The notes beneath the pieces were generated by a model, which did no database searches, was not told the DNA's origin, and saw nothing but the letters and a program-made list of their open reading frames with translations. A stretch of 64,000 nt of DNA from Nocardioides iriomotensis. Lineage in GTDB: Bacteria; Actinomycetota; Actinomycetes; Propionibacteriales; Nocardioidaceae. Both the position numbers and the translations under genes were made by a program. Each line of letters begins with the position of its first letter. The first letter of the stretch is position 1. The stretch covers positions 124,001 to 188,000 of the forward strand of contig NZ_SDPU01000028.1 in the NCBI RefSeq assembly GCF_004168035.1, read 5' to 3'. Positions 17,623-26,813 of this stretch are shown here, in pieces.

Positions 17623-18735
17623 GTGACCGGGAACCACCCCGCAGCACCCGGGCCGCAGGCAGGCGTCTTCGCCACCGCCGCCGGCCACGAGCAGGTCGTC
17701 TTCTGCCACGACGAGCCGACCGGCCTCAGCGCGATCATCGCCATCCACTCCACCGCTCTCGGTCCCGCTCTCGGCGGCACCCGCTTCTACCCGTACGCCG
17801 CCGAGGCCGACGCCCTCCAGGACGTCCTGAACCTCTCCCGCGGCATGTCCTACAAGGCGGCCCTCGCCGGGCTCGACCTCGGCGGCGGCAAGGCCGTGAT
17901 CATCGGCGACCCCAAGACGCTCAAGACCGAGGCCCTGCTGCGCGCCTACGGCCGGTTCGTGCAGTCGCTGGGCGGCCGCTACTACACCGCCTGCGACGTC
18001 GGCACGTTCAGCGAGGACATGGACCTCGTGGCCCGCGAGTGCGACTTCGTCACCGGCCGCACCGTCGAGCACGGCGGCGCCGGTGACTCCTCCGTGCTGA
18101 CGGCGTACGGCGTGTTCCAGGGCATGCGCGCCGCGGCAGAGGTGACCTGGGGCGCGCCGACCCTGCACGGCCGCACCGTCGGCATCGCCGGGGTCGGCAA
18201 GGTCGGCCACCACCTCGTGCGGCACCTCGTCGACGACGGCGCCACCGTGGTCGTCACCGACGTCGACGGCGGAGCCCTGGCGCGCGTGCAGAAGGAGCTC
18301 CCGGTCGTCCGGATCGTCCCCGACACCGACGCGCTGGTCGCCGACGAGCTCGACGTCTACGCCCCCTGCGCCCTCGGCGGCGCGCTCACCGACGACGTCG
18401 TCGACGTGCTGTCGGCGCGGATCGTCTGCGGCGCGGCCAACAACCAGCTCGCGCACGAGGGCGTCGAGAAGCAGCTCCAGGACCGCGGCATCCTCTACGC
18501 CCCCGACTACCTGGTGAACTCCGGTGGTCTGATCCAGGTCGCCGACGAGCTGGAGGGCTTCTCGTTCGAGCGGGCCAAGGCTCGGGCGACGAAGATCTTC
18601 GACACCGCGCACCAGGTCTTCGCGCTCGCCACCGACGAGGGCGTGCCGCCGGCCGTCGCCGCCGACCGGCTCGCCGAGCGCCGGATGCGCGAGGTCGGCC
18701 GGCTCCGCGGCGTCTGGCTCCCCGCCACCCGCTGA
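17623..18735 (+). CDS. vdh: Glu/Leu/Phe/Val dehydrogenase (valine/leucine dehydrogenase type)
   Basis: 370 residues from GTG 17623 with GGAAGGG at 17608-17614. The N-terminal dimerisation-plus-substrate domain contains GGTRFYPY and the catalytic glycine-rich lysine segment ([12 protein letters not shown]); the Rossmann domain has [16 protein letters not shown] for NAD binding, and AANNQLAH and [13 protein letters not shown] close the site. It deaminates branched-chain amino acids oxidatively. The family is certain; preference for valine is inferred from its place beside bldC and DUF3073. Confidence 0.88.
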   Translation: MTGNHPAAPGPQAGVFATAAGHEQVVFCHDEPTGLSAIIAIHSTALGPALGGTRFYPYAAEADALQDVLNLSRGMSYKAALAGLDLGGGKAVIIGDPKTLKTEALLRAYGRFVQSLGGRYYTACDVGTFSEDMDLVARECDFVTGRTVEHGGAGDSSVLTAYGVFQGMRAAAEVTWGAPTLHGRTVGIAGVGKVGHHLVRHLVDDGATVVVTDVDGGALARVQKELPVVRIVPDTDALVADELDVYAPCALGGALTDDVVDVLSARIVCGAANNQLAHEGVEKQLQDRGILYAPDYLVNSGGLIQVADELEGFSFERAKARATKIFDTAHQVFALATDEGVPPAVAADRLAERRMREVGRLRGVWLPATR

Positions 18736-18748
18736 CGCTCGCAACCGC

Positions 18749-18852
18749 GAGTCGGCGCAACTTGCCCTCTCGGACCCCTCGAGTCGGCGCGTCTTGCCCC
18801 TGTCAAGGGCAGGATGCGCCGACTCGACGCACGTGAGAGGGCAAGACGCGCC
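18749..18852. repeat. REP-like nested inverted repeats
   Basis: Four related copies of a roughly 19-base unit with core GAGTCGGCGC-nn-CTTGCCC: 18749-18771 (forward), 18781-18799 (forward), 18807-18825 (reverse) and 18835-18852 (reverse). The inner pair forms a 19-bp stem with two mismatches and a 7-base loop; the outer pair can close around it. It fills the gap between the convergent vdh and DUF3073 genes and could act as a bidirectional terminator or as a REP/BIME-type element. Confidence 0.65.
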
Positions 18853-18939
18853 GGGTCGCGCTCTCCGGCCCGCGCCGAGCAGGGCGAAGCGTCGCGCGCA
18901 CCTTGCGGCACACGCGGGCGACGTCAGGACGTCAGGCGG

Positions 18940-19137
18940 TCAGTCTCGCGAGGGTCGCGAGTCGATGTAGTCCGACCACTCGTCGTGGTCGTCGCGCTCG
19001 TCGCTCGCCTGGTCGGACGGATTGTCGTCCTCGCCATGCAGCTCCCGTGCCAACGCGCCGAAGTCCGTCTCGTGAGTGCGGTACTTCAGGTCGCGGGCAA
19101 CCTTGGTCTGCTTGGCCTTCGCACGGCCGCGCCCCAT
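18940..19137 (-). CDS. DUF3073 family small protein
   Basis: 65 residues. The basic N-terminus MGRGRAKAKQTKVARDLKY is the DUF3073 hallmark, followed by an acidic, Asp-rich tail (GEDDNPSDQASDERDDHDEW). Function unknown; found in most actinobacteria, usually just downstream of purM as here (233 bases beyond, same strand). GAGGGGG precedes the ATG. The intervening 233 bases hold a possible short terminator after purM and otherwise nothing I recognise. Confidence 0.92.
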   Translation of the reverse strand: MGRGRAKAKQTKVARDLKYRTHETDFGALARELHGEDDNPSDQASDERDDHDEWSDYIDSRPSRD

Positions 19138-19370
19138 AGGGTCGACCCCCTCGCACAATTGGCCGGAGTCACGCCCATCCTCACCTTCAGCGGCCGAAGA
19201 GGGCCACGAAGGCCAGGAGCGGACGCGCGTCCGGTCTGTCCTGATGGTTTCTCGTGGCCATAACGGTACCCGCCCGGGCAACCTTCCCGCACATCCGGCT
19301 CGGGAATCTCGCGTGATTTTCGCCGCCCGCGAACGGTCGACGCGTGACGAGACCCGGGGGGCTCTGCCCC

Positions 19371-20477
19371 TTACCAGCCCGGGTGCTGCCCGACGAGCGT
19401 CACCGACCCGCCGGCGGGGGCGTCCGACGAATCGTCGGCCTCGGCCACCTCGCCGCACACCCAGGCGTCGATCCCGTGGCCGTCGAGCACCGCGACCGCA
19501 CGGTCGGCGTCGTCGGGCGAGGTGAGCGCGACCATGCCGACGCCGCAGTTGAGCGTCTTCTCCAGGGCGGCCTGCTCGACGGAGCCGACCGTGCGGACCA
19601 GGTCGAAGACCGGCGGGGGCGTCCAGGTGGTCCGGTCCAGGATGACGACCTTGTCGTCGGGCAGGACCCGCTCCAGGTTGGCCGCGAGCCCGCCCCCGGT
19701 GACGTGCGACATCGCGTGCGTGGCGGTCTGACGGGCGAGGTCGAGGCAGGCCTTGGCGTAGATGCGGGTGGGCTCGAGCAGCTCCTCGCCGAGGGTGCGG
19801 CCGAGCTCGTCGACGTGCCGGTCGAGCGACCAGGCCGGGCCGACGTTCCCGGACAGCAGGACGTGCCGCACGAGGGAGTAGCCGTTGGAGTGCAGGCCGC
19901 TCGCCGCCATCGCGATGACGACGTCGCCGGCCTCGACCCGGCCGGGGCCGAGCAGGTCCGCGGCCTCGACGACGCCGGTGGTGGAGCCGGCGACGTCGTA
20001 CTCGTCGGGGCCGAGCAGCCCGGGGTGCTCCGCGGTCTCCCCGCCGATCAGCGCGCAGCCGGCGGCGACGCAGGCCTCGGCGATGCCCTGCACGATGGCG
20101 GCGATCCGCTCGGGGACGACCCGGCCGGTGGCGATGTAGTCGGTGAGGAACAGCGGCTCGGCGCCGCACACGACCAGGTCGTCGACGAGCATCCCGACGA
20201 GGTCGAAGCCGATCGTGTGGTGCACGTCCATGGCCTGCGCGATCGCGACCTTGGTGCCGACGCCGTCGGCGGACGTGGCGAGGAGCGGGTGGTCGTAGCG
20301 CTTCAGCGCGGTGGCGTCGAAGAGCCCGGCGAAGCCGCCGATCCCGCCGACCATCTCGGGCCGCTTGGCCTTGTCGATCCACACCTTCATCAGCTCGACG
20401 GCCTTGTCACCGGCGTCGATGTCGACGCCCGCCGCCTCGTAGGTCGCGCCCGTCGGCTGCGCAGGCTGGTCGGTCAT
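19371..20477 (-). CDS. purM: phosphoribosylformylglycinamidine cyclo-ligase (AIR synthetase)
   Basis: 368 residues, the usual length for this enzyme, which closes FGAM to AIR with ATP. The N-terminus has YEAAGVDIDAGDKAVELMK and GGFAGLFD; SADGVGTKVAIAQ, DLVVCGAEPLFLTDY, ALIGGETAEHPG and HVTGGGLAANLERVLP are the ATP and dimer-interface motifs of the PurM/PurL superfamily. It starts 39 bases after purF on the same strand, so the two are co-transcribed. The last ~25 residues (EADDSSDAPAGGSV) carry a small acidic insertion. Confidence 0.97.
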   Translation of the reverse strand: MTDQPAQPTGATYEAAGVDIDAGDKAVELMKVWIDKAKRPEMVGGIGGFAGLFDATALKRYDHPLLATSADGVGTKVAIAQAMDVHHTIGFDLVGMLVDDLVVCGAEPLFLTDYIATGRVVPERIAAIVQGIAEACVAAGCALIGGETAEHPGLLGPDEYDVAGSTTGVVEAADLLGPGRVEAGDVVIAMAASGLHSNGYSLVRHVLLSGNVGPAWSLDRHVDELGRTLGEELLEPTRIYAKACLDLARQTATHAMSHVTGGGLAANLERVLPDDKVVILDRTTWTPPPVFDLVRTVGSVEQAALEKTLNCGVGMVALTSPDDADRAVAVLDGHGIDAWVCGEVAEADDSSDAPAGGSVTLVGQHPGW

Positions 20478-20516
20478 CGTCGGTCCTCTCGGGTCGTTCG
20501 CGCGGCGGTACGGCGG

Positions 20517-22094
20517 TCAGGGCCGGTCGAGGGCGTCACCGGCGCCGCCGCCCGGGGTGAGCGACAGGCCGCGGGCGTCGTCCATGCCGTCGAGCGGGAG
20601 CACCGGGTCGAGCTCGAGGAGGTGCTTGCCGAGCCGCTCGGGGTCGGGCAGCTCGACGGGGTAGACGCCGTCGAAGCAGGCCCGGCACAGCTGCGGCTGG
20701 GGGACGTTGGTCGCCTCGATGAGCTGCTCGAGCGAGATGTACGCGAGGGAGTCGGCGCCGATCGAGCGGCCGATCTCGTCAGAGGACAGGCCGTTGGCGA
20801 TCAGCTCGGCCCGCGTCGGGAAGTCGATGCCGTAGAAGCACGGCCACTTCACCGGCGGGGAGGAGATCCGCACGTGCACCTCGCGGGCGCCGGCCTCGCG
20901 GAGCATCCGGACCAGCGCGCGCTGGGTGTTGCCGCGGACGATCGAGTCGTCGACCACGACGAGCCGCTTGCCCTCGATGACGTCGCGCAGCGGGTTGAGC
21001 TTCAGCCGGATGCCGAGCTGGCGGATGGTCTGCGACGGCTGGATGAAGGTGCGGCCGACGTAGGAGTTCTTGACCAGCCCGGTGCCGTAGGGGATGCCGC
21101 TCTCCTCGGCGTACCCGATCGCCGCCGGGGTGCCCGACTCCGGCACCGGCATCACCAGGTCGGCGTCGGCGGGGAACTCGCGGGCGAGGCGGCGGCCGAT
21201 CTCGACGCGCACGGAGTGCATGCGCTGGTTGTTCATCAGCGTGTCGGGGCGGGCGAGGTAGACGAACTCGAACAGGCAGTGCTTCGGCTCGGCCTTCGCG
21301 AAGTGCCGGCTCCGCAGGCCGTCCTCGTCGACGGCGACCATCTCGCCGGGCTCGACCTCGCGGATGAAGGACGCGCCGACGATGTCGAGCGCGGCGGTCT
21401 CGGAGGCGATCACCCAGCCGCGCTCGAGGCGGCCGAGCACGAGCGGCCGGATGCCCTGCGGGTCGCGGGCGGCGTACAGCGTGTGCTCGTCCATCCAGAC
21501 GAACGAGAAGGCGCCCTTGATCGTCGGGAGCAGCTCGGCGGCGTTCTCCTCGAGGCTCCTGTCGGGGTGCCAGGCGAGCAGGGCGGTGACCAGGCTGGTG
21601 TCGTTGGTGGCGGCCGGGACGCTGCGCGCGGAGAGGTCGAGCCCGCCGTTGGCGCCGAGGTCGGCGACCTTCTCGGCGAGCTCGTGGGTGTTGGTCAGGT
21701 TGCCGTTGTGGGCCAGCGCGATCGAGCCGGTCTCGGTCGGGCGGAACGTCGGCTGCGCGTTGTGCCAGGTGCTCGCGCCAGTCGTCGAGTAGCGGCAGTG
21801 GCCGACCGCGACGTGCCCCTGCAGCGAGGCGAGCGTGGTCTCGTCGAACACCTGCGAGACCAGGCCCATGTCCTTGTAGACGAGGATCTGCCGGCCGTTG
21901 CTGACCGCGATGCCCGCGGACTCCTGGCCGCGGTGCTGGAGGGCGTACAGGCCGTAGTAGCTGAGCTTCGCGACGTCCTCGCCCGGCGCCCACACGCCGA
22001 AGACGCCGCAGGCGTCCTGGGGTCCGGTGTCGTGGGGGTCGAGCTCGTGGGTCAGGCGGCCGTCTCCGCGGCGTCCACTAGGCACACGAGTCAT
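20517..22094 (-). CDS. purF: amidophosphoribosyltransferase (glutamine PRPP amidotransferase)
   Basis: 525 residues. First committed step of purine synthesis: PRPP plus glutamine to phosphoribosylamine. The catalytic cysteine of the class II glutaminase is Cys29 in DACGVFGV, after a 28-residue leader that is removed in related enzymes. YYGLYALQHRGQESAGI and ALAHNGNLTN define the glutaminase; VVVDDSIVRGNTQRALV is the PRPP-binding loop. It is downstream of the M20 peptidase gene by 54 bases and upstream of purM by 39 bases. Confidence 0.97.
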   Translation of the reverse strand: MTRVPSGRRGDGRLTHELDPHDTGPQDACGVFGVWAPGEDVAKLSYYGLYALQHRGQESAGIAVSNGRQILVYKDMGLVSQVFDETTLASLQGHVAVGHCRYSTTGASTWHNAQPTFRPTETGSIALAHNGNLTNTHELAEKVADLGANGGLDLSARSVPAATNDTSLVTALLAWHPDRSLEENAAELLPTIKGAFSFVWMDEHTLYAARDPQGIRPLVLGRLERGWVIASETAALDIVGASFIREVEPGEMVAVDEDGLRSRHFAKAEPKHCLFEFVYLARPDTLMNNQRMHSVRVEIGRRLAREFPADADLVMPVPESGTPAAIGYAEESGIPYGTGLVKNSYVGRTFIQPSQTIRQLGIRLKLNPLRDVIEGKRLVVVDDSIVRGNTQRALVRMLREAGAREVHVRISSPPVKWPCFYGIDFPTRAELIANGLSSDEIGRSIGADSLAYISLEQLIEATNVPQPQLCRACFDGVYPVELPDPERLGKHLLELDPVLPLDGMDDARGLSLTPGGGAGDALDRP

Positions 22095-22148
22095 GGTAAG
22101 GGCCGGGCGGCGTGAGACCGAACCGACGCCCAGCCCGCGGCCCTCTGC

Positions 22149-23498
22149 TCAGCCCTGCGCGAGGTTGTGCAGGAGCAGCGCCTCGGCGACGCAGACCTTC
22201 TCGAACTCCGCGAGGTGCAGGCCCTCGTTGGCGCCGTGCGCGCGGGTGTCCGGATCCTCGACACCGGTCACCAGCACGGACGCCTGCGGGAAGGCCTCGC
22301 GGAACGCCGCGATGAACGGGATCGACCCGCCGACCCCCATGTCGATCGGCTCCACGCCGCCCCAGGCGTCCTTGAACGCCGCGCGCGCGGCGTCGTACGC
22401 CGGACCGGTGGCGTCGATCTGGGTCGGCTCACCGAGCTCACCGGGCGTGAACGTGAGCTGGGCGCCCCACGGCACGTGCGTGCGCAGGTGGTCCTCGACC
22501 GCCCGCATCGCCCGCTTGGAGTCGTCGCCCGGGGCGAGCCGGACGGAGAGCTTGGCCTTCACGGACGGGATCAGGGTGTTGCTGGCGTCGGCGGTGCGGG
22601 TCACGTCGAGGCCGATCGTGGCGATGGCCGGCTTGGTCCAGATCCGGTCGACGACCGAGCCGGTGCCGATCAGCTCGAGGCCGTCGACCATGCCGGCCTC
22701 GGCGCGGACCCGGTCGAGGGGGTACTCGACGTCCGCCGCCTTGCCGTGGACCAGGCCCTCGACGGCGACGTCGCCGTTGTCGTCGTGCAGGGTCGCGAGC
22801 AGCCGGACCATCGCGGTGACCGCGTCGGGCACCGCGCCGCCCCACATGCCGGAGTGCACGCCGTGGGTCAGCGTGCGGACCTCGACGAAGCAGTCGACCA
22901 GGCCGCGCAGGCTGGTGGTCAGGGCGGGCTCGCCGATGTCCCAGTTGCCGGAGTCGGCGATGACGATGACGTCGGCGGCGAGCAGGTGCTGGTGCTCGGT
23001 GAGGAACGCCTCCAGGGTCGGGGACCCGACCTCCTCCTCGCCCTCGACCAGGACGGTGACCCCCACGGGTAGGTCGTCGCCGAACGTCCGGATCGCCGCG
23101 AGGTGGGCCGCGATGCCGGCCTTGTCGTCGGCGGCGCCGCGGCCGTAGAGCCGGTCGCCCCGCTCGGTCGGCTCGAACGGCTCGCTGTCCCAGTCGGCCG
23201 GGTCGCCGACGGGCTGCACGTCGTGGTGGGCGTAGAGCAGCACGGTCGGCGCGCCCTCGGGAGCGGGCTTGCGCGCCACGACGGCCGGAGCGCCGCCGGC
23301 CGCGGTCAGGATCTGCACGTCGTCGAAGCCCTCACCGCGGAACAGCTCGGCCGTGGCCTCCGCCGACCGCCGTACGTCGTCGGCGCGGGCGGGGTCGGCG
23401 CTGACCGACGGGATGCGCACGAGCGCCTCCAGGTCGGCGCGGACGGAGGGCATCACCTCGCGCACGCGGGCGCGGATCTGGTCGGGGGACGACGTCAT
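22149..23498 (-). CDS. M20 family metallopeptidase (dipeptidase)
   Basis: 449 residues from ATG 23498. The metal-site segments YAHHDVQPVG, GRGAADDKAG (bridging Asp), EGEEEVGSP (catalytic Glu pair) and DSGNWDIG are all present, and the C-terminal HGANEGLHLAEF supplies the last His ligand. The insertion domain (VHSGMWGGAVPDAV) marks the PepV/ArgE/CNDP-like dipeptidase branch. No signal peptide, so cytoplasmic. It is the first gene of a probable M20-purF-purM transcript, perhaps recycling peptide amino acids; that link is inference. Confidence 0.9.
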   Translation of the reverse strand: MTSSPDQIRARVREVMPSVRADLEALVRIPSVSADPARADDVRRSAEATAELFRGEGFDDVQILTAAGGAPAVVARKPAPEGAPTVLLYAHHDVQPVGDPADWDSEPFEPTERGDRLYGRGAADDKAGIAAHLAAIRTFGDDLPVGVTVLVEGEEEVGSPTLEAFLTEHQHLLAADVIVIADSGNWDIGEPALTTSLRGLVDCFVEVRTLTHGVHSGMWGGAVPDAVTAMVRLLATLHDDNGDVAVEGLVHGKAADVEYPLDRVRAEAGMVDGLELIGTGSVVDRIWTKPAIATIGLDVTRTADASNTLIPSVKAKLSVRLAPGDDSKRAMRAVEDHLRTHVPWGAQLTFTPGELGEPTQIDATGPAYDAARAAFKDAWGGVEPIDMGVGGSIPFIAAFREAFPQASVLVTGVEDPDTRAHGANEGLHLAEFEKVCVAEALLLHNLAQG

Positions 23499-23605
23499 GC
23501 GCGTCACCGTAACCGGTCGACCTCGGTAAAAACGCCGCGGGGAGCACGTGGGCCGACCTACCGTTTTGGGGCTCGACCCGTCGCCCACGAGAAACACCAC
23601 GCGCC

Positions 23606-24967
23606 ATGCACACCTGGCTCCGCCCGCTCCTGCCTGCACTCGTCCTGCTGCTCGCCGTGACCGCCCTGCCGGCTCAGGCCGTCGAGTGGACCCCACGCAG
23701 CGCGCCGACCGCACCCGCCGTGCACGCCGACCGCGCGATCGCGCGGAAGGCGACGGCCTCCCGCGCCCGCGCCCCGAAGCGGCCACAGGCCGCGCAGGGC
23801 TGGTCCGGCTACGCCTTCGACGCGTGCCGGGCGCCGTCGTCGCGCCAGATGGACCGCTGGCGGGTGAGCTCGCCGTTCCTCGGCGTCGGCATCTACATCG
23901 GCGGCCGGCTCCGGGCCTGCCCGCAGAAGCACCTCACCCGGCACTGGGTCAGCCGGCAGACCCGCCGCGGCTGGCGGATGCTGCCGCTGTGGGTGGGGCC
24001 GCAGGCCTCCTGCTCGCGGTACGGCGCGCGCATCTCGACCCGCCCGCGGGCCGCCGAGCACCAGGGCGCCCAAGCCGCGCGCGGGGCCCGGGCCGCGGCC
24101 CGCCGGCTCGGCCTCCCGGCCGGCACCGTGCTCTGGTACGACCTCGAGTGGTTCCCCACCCACCGCCGGCACTGCACCCGCACCGCGCTGCGCTTCCTCG
24201 CGGCGTGGACCCGCACCCTGCACCGGCACGGGTACCGGTCCGGCGTCTACTCCAGCGTCAGCGCGGGCATCAAGGCGCTCGGCCGGGTGCGCGGCGCGCG
24301 GCACTACGCGCACCCCGACGCGGTCTGGTTCGCCTGGGCCAACCGCCGGCGCGACTCCTGGCTCGGCCGCGACTGGGTGCGCGCGCCGCGCTGGAAGACC
24401 CACCGGCGCGTGCACCAGTTCTCGCTGAACGACCGGGCGTCGTACGGCGGCGTCCGGATCAGCATCGACCGCAACTACGTCGACCTGGGCTCCTCCCCCG
24501 CGCTGCGCCGGCTGCCGGCCGCCTGCGGGCGGGTCGCCGACCGCCGGCACTACCGGGACCTGCGTCGCGGCCACCGGGGCGAGCTCGTGCACGTGGCGCG
24601 CTGCCTGCTGCACGTGAAGGGCGCCGGCGCCTACGACCGGCGGATGAAGGCGGCCGTCCGGAAGGTCCAGCGGCACGCCCACCTGCCGCGCACCGGCCGG
24701 ATCGGCACCCGGACCTGGGTCGCCCTGCTCGCCCGCGGTCCGCGCCCGGTGCTCAAGCGCGGCTCCGAGGGGCCGGCGGTCCGCCGCCTGCAGCGCAGCC
24801 TCACCGCGGCGCTGCCCGGGTCGGTCGCGGTGCACGGCCACTTCGGGCCGGCGACGTCGGCGGCCGTGCAGCGCTACCAGCGCCGTACCGGCCTGAACGT
24901 CACCGCGGTGGCGGGACCTCGGACGTGGCGGAACCTCTCCCACGGCCGACCGGGACGTAGGCACTGA
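23606..24967 (+). CDS. secreted DUF1906 (Rv2525c-like) glycoside hydrolase-fold protein with two peptidoglycan-binding repeats, copy 1
   Basis: 453 residues. A signal peptide (ending LPAQA) is followed by the DUF1906 domain (about 60-300: GYAFDACRAPS, GVGIYIGG, LWYDLEWF, IDRNYVD), a TIM-barrel family related to lysozyme-like glycosidases and to mycobacterial Rv2525c. Two PG_binding_1 repeats follow (about 325-380 and 385-450, the second with FGPATSAAVQRYQRRTGL). Unlike copies 2 and 3 it is extremely arginine-rich (for example RQTRRGWRM, RAAARRLGLP). A peptidoglycan-related activity is inferred. Its last 68 bases overlap the SCP-2-like gene tail-to-tail. Confidence 0.85.
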   Translation: MHTWLRPLLPALVLLLAVTALPAQAVEWTPRSAPTAPAVHADRAIARKATASRARAPKRPQAAQGWSGYAFDACRAPSSRQMDRWRVSSPFLGVGIYIGGRLRACPQKHLTRHWVSRQTRRGWRMLPLWVGPQASCSRYGARISTRPRAAEHQGAQAARGARAAARRLGLPAGTVLWYDLEWFPTHRRHCTRTALRFLAAWTRTLHRHGYRSGVYSSVSAGIKALGRVRGARHYAHPDAVWFAWANRRRDSWLGRDWVRAPRWKTHRRVHQFSLNDRASYGGVRISIDRNYVDLGSSPALRRLPAACGRVADRRHYRDLRRGHRGELVHVARCLLHVKGAGAYDRRMKAAVRKVQRHAHLPRTGRIGTRTWVALLARGPRPVLKRGSEGPAVRRLQRSLTAALPGSVAVHGHFGPATSAAVQRYQRRTGLNVTAVAGPRTWRNLSHGRPGRRH

Positions 24968-25301
24968 GGTCGCTGCGCTCGCCGCTCGCGACGATCCGCC
25001 CGGCCCCGACCGCGTCCGCCCAGGACAGGTCGCCGAGCGCCAGCCCGATCCAGGTCTCCGCGTCCGTCTCGACCACGGCCGGCGGCGTGCCGCGCGTGTG
25101 CCGGGTGCCGGGGATCGCCTGCGCCGCGGCGTACGGCGGCACCCGGATCTCGACCGCGCCGCCGGGCGCCTCGGCGACCAGCAGCGCGAGCGTGTGCTTC
25201 GTGAGCAGGCGCAGGTCCGCAGGTTCGCGTCCGCCGGCGCGGAACCGCGCGGTGGCGGCGGCCGCCTCGGCGGGGTCGGCCGGACGGAGACGGACGGGCA
25301 C
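24900..25301 (-). CDS. SCP-2/sterol-carrier-like domain protein
   Basis: 133 residues from GTG 25301. The conserved core (VEIRVPPYAAAQAI, RHTRGTPPAVVETDAETW, LGDLSWADAV, RIVASGERSDLSAYVPV) is that of the actinobacterial sterol-carrier-like protein usually found next to purF. Such domains bind a hydrophobic ligand; the ligand and role are unknown. Cytoplasmic. It is the only reverse-strand gene inside the DUF1906 block, and its unconserved C-terminal 20 residues are encoded within the overlap with DUF1906 copy 1. Confidence 0.78.
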   Translation of the reverse strand: MPVRLRPADPAEAAAATARFRAGGREPADLRLLTKHTLALLVAEAPGGAVEIRVPPYAAAQAIPGTRHTRGTPPAVVETDAETWIGLALGDLSWADAVGAGRIVASGERSDLSAYVPVGRGRGSATSEVPPPR

Positions 25302-25359
25302 GGGTCCAGGCTAGGGTGACGGCTCCACCAGCCCACCAGCACCTCTCGGGGGAGACACC

Positions 25360-26691
25360 GTGCGCCGACTCACCACCACCCTGACCGCCCTCGCCGTCGC
25401 GCTCGCCGGCACCGTCGCCACGGGCTCGCTGCTGCGGCCCGCGGACGCTGCGGCGAAGGCGTCGCCCGACAACTTCGCCGGCTACGCCTTCGACACCTGG
25501 ACCGCGCCGGCCCAGGCGACGATGGACGCCTGGTGGCTGAGCTCGCCGTACACCGGGGTCGGCATCTACACCTCCGGCGTCAACCGGTTCGACGAGGTGC
25601 AGCCCGAGCTCACCCCGACCTGGGTCGCGACGCAGGCGTCGCGCGGCTGGAAGCTGCTGCCGATCCACGTCGGGCTGCAGGCCTCGTGCGGCCACCCCGA
25701 GCGCGACTGGCAGCGGATCGACCCCAACCCGGCCGACGGCTACGCCACCGCCCGGGCGCAGGGCGTCGCGGAGGCCGACCAGGCCGTCGCCTCGGCCTCC
25801 GGCCTGGGGATCGGCTCGGGCAGCACGCTCTGGTACGACCTCGAGGCGTTCAACACCGACGACGCCGCCTGCCGCGACTCGGCGCTGGCGCTCGTCACCG
25901 GCTGGACCGAGCGGCTGCACCAGCTCGGCTACAAGAGCGGCTTCTACTCCAGCGCCGCGTCCGGCATCGCGATGCTCGACAAGGCCCGCGTCGACACCAC
26001 CGACCCGTGGGTCCTGCCCGACCAGATCTGGATCGCGCACTACGTCAGCCGCACCGACTGCAAGCTGCAGTGGGGCACGACGTCCTCGGAGTACGTCGCC
26101 GCCGACGCGTGGCCGGGCAACCGCCTCCGGCAGTTCTGCGGCACCCACACCGAGACGTACGGCGGCGTCCCGGTGAGCATCGACAGCAACTACCTCGACT
26201 TCGGCAAGGGCGCGCAGCCGATCGGCAGCGGCCGCAAGTGCGGCACGACGATCGACCTGCGCCGCTACCCGGCGCTGCACCGCGGAGACCGTGGCGAGAA
26301 GGTCAAGGCGCTGCAGTGCTTCCTGCGGAAGGCGAACGCCTACCACGGCCGGGTGCACGGGAAGTTCCACCCGGGCACCGTCAAGGCGGTCAAGCGCTTC
26401 CAGAAGCGCTCCGACACCCTGGCCGTGAGCGGCAAGGCGACCAAGAAGACCTGGATCGCGCTGCTCGCCAAGGGCTCCGACCCGGTGCTGAAGTACGGCT
26501 CGCGCGCCGGCTCGGTCCGCCGCCTCCAGCGTGCGCTGAACGCCGCCGAGGGCTCACGGATCGACGTGACCGGCTACTTCGACCGGACGACCCAGCGCGA
26601 GGTGACGTCCTACCAGCGCGGCCGGGGCCTCCCGGGCACCGGCGTGCTCTCCGTCGAGACCTGGGACGCGCTCCAGCGGGGCCGCCGCTGA
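25360..26691 (+). CDS. secreted DUF1906 protein with two peptidoglycan-binding repeats, copy 2
   Basis: 443 residues with a signal peptide (RRLTTTLTALAVALAGTVAT, cleavage near DAAAKA). DUF1906 domain about 40-290 (GYAFDTWTAP, GVGIYTSG, LWYDLEAFN, SIDSNYLDFG) with the acidic YDLE motif. Two PG_binding_1 repeats lie at about 305-365 and 375-440 (FHPGTVKAVKRFQKRS, YFDRTTQREVTSYQRG). Same layout as its neighbours. Starts 58 bases from the divergent SCP-2-like gene. Confidence 0.88.
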   Translation: MRRLTTTLTALAVALAGTVATGSLLRPADAAAKASPDNFAGYAFDTWTAPAQATMDAWWLSSPYTGVGIYTSGVNRFDEVQPELTPTWVATQASRGWKLLPIHVGLQASCGHPERDWQRIDPNPADGYATARAQGVAEADQAVASASGLGIGSGSTLWYDLEAFNTDDAACRDSALALVTGWTERLHQLGYKSGFYSSAASGIAMLDKARVDTTDPWVLPDQIWIAHYVSRTDCKLQWGTTSSEYVAADAWPGNRLRQFCGTHTETYGGVPVSIDSNYLDFGKGAQPIGSGRKCGTTIDLRRYPALHRGDRGEKVKALQCFLRKANAYHGRVHGKFHPGTVKAVKRFQKRSDTLAVSGKATKKTWIALLAKGSDPVLKYGSRAGSVRRLQRALNAAEGSRIDVTGYFDRTTQREVTSYQRGRGLPGTGVLSVETWDALQRGRR

Positions 26692-26813
26692 CCGCAAATC
26701 CTTGTGAATGACACCGCTGTAATTCACTGATTTGTTGTGGAATCGGCGTAACGGTTGAGGATTTTGTGACTAGAGTGACTCCGCCGCACTCGTAGACCTC
26801 CCGGGGAGCCTCC

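Noticed and set aside
19344-22115. 923-codon forward open frame over purM and purF
   Set aside because: Antisense shadow of two certain purine genes; composition is Arg/Gly/Val/Asp-biased without any domain.
23499-23786. N-terminal extension of the M20 peptidase
   Set aside because: The open frame upstream of ATG 23498 is Arg-rich, unconserved and antisense to the signal peptide of the DUF1906 gene.
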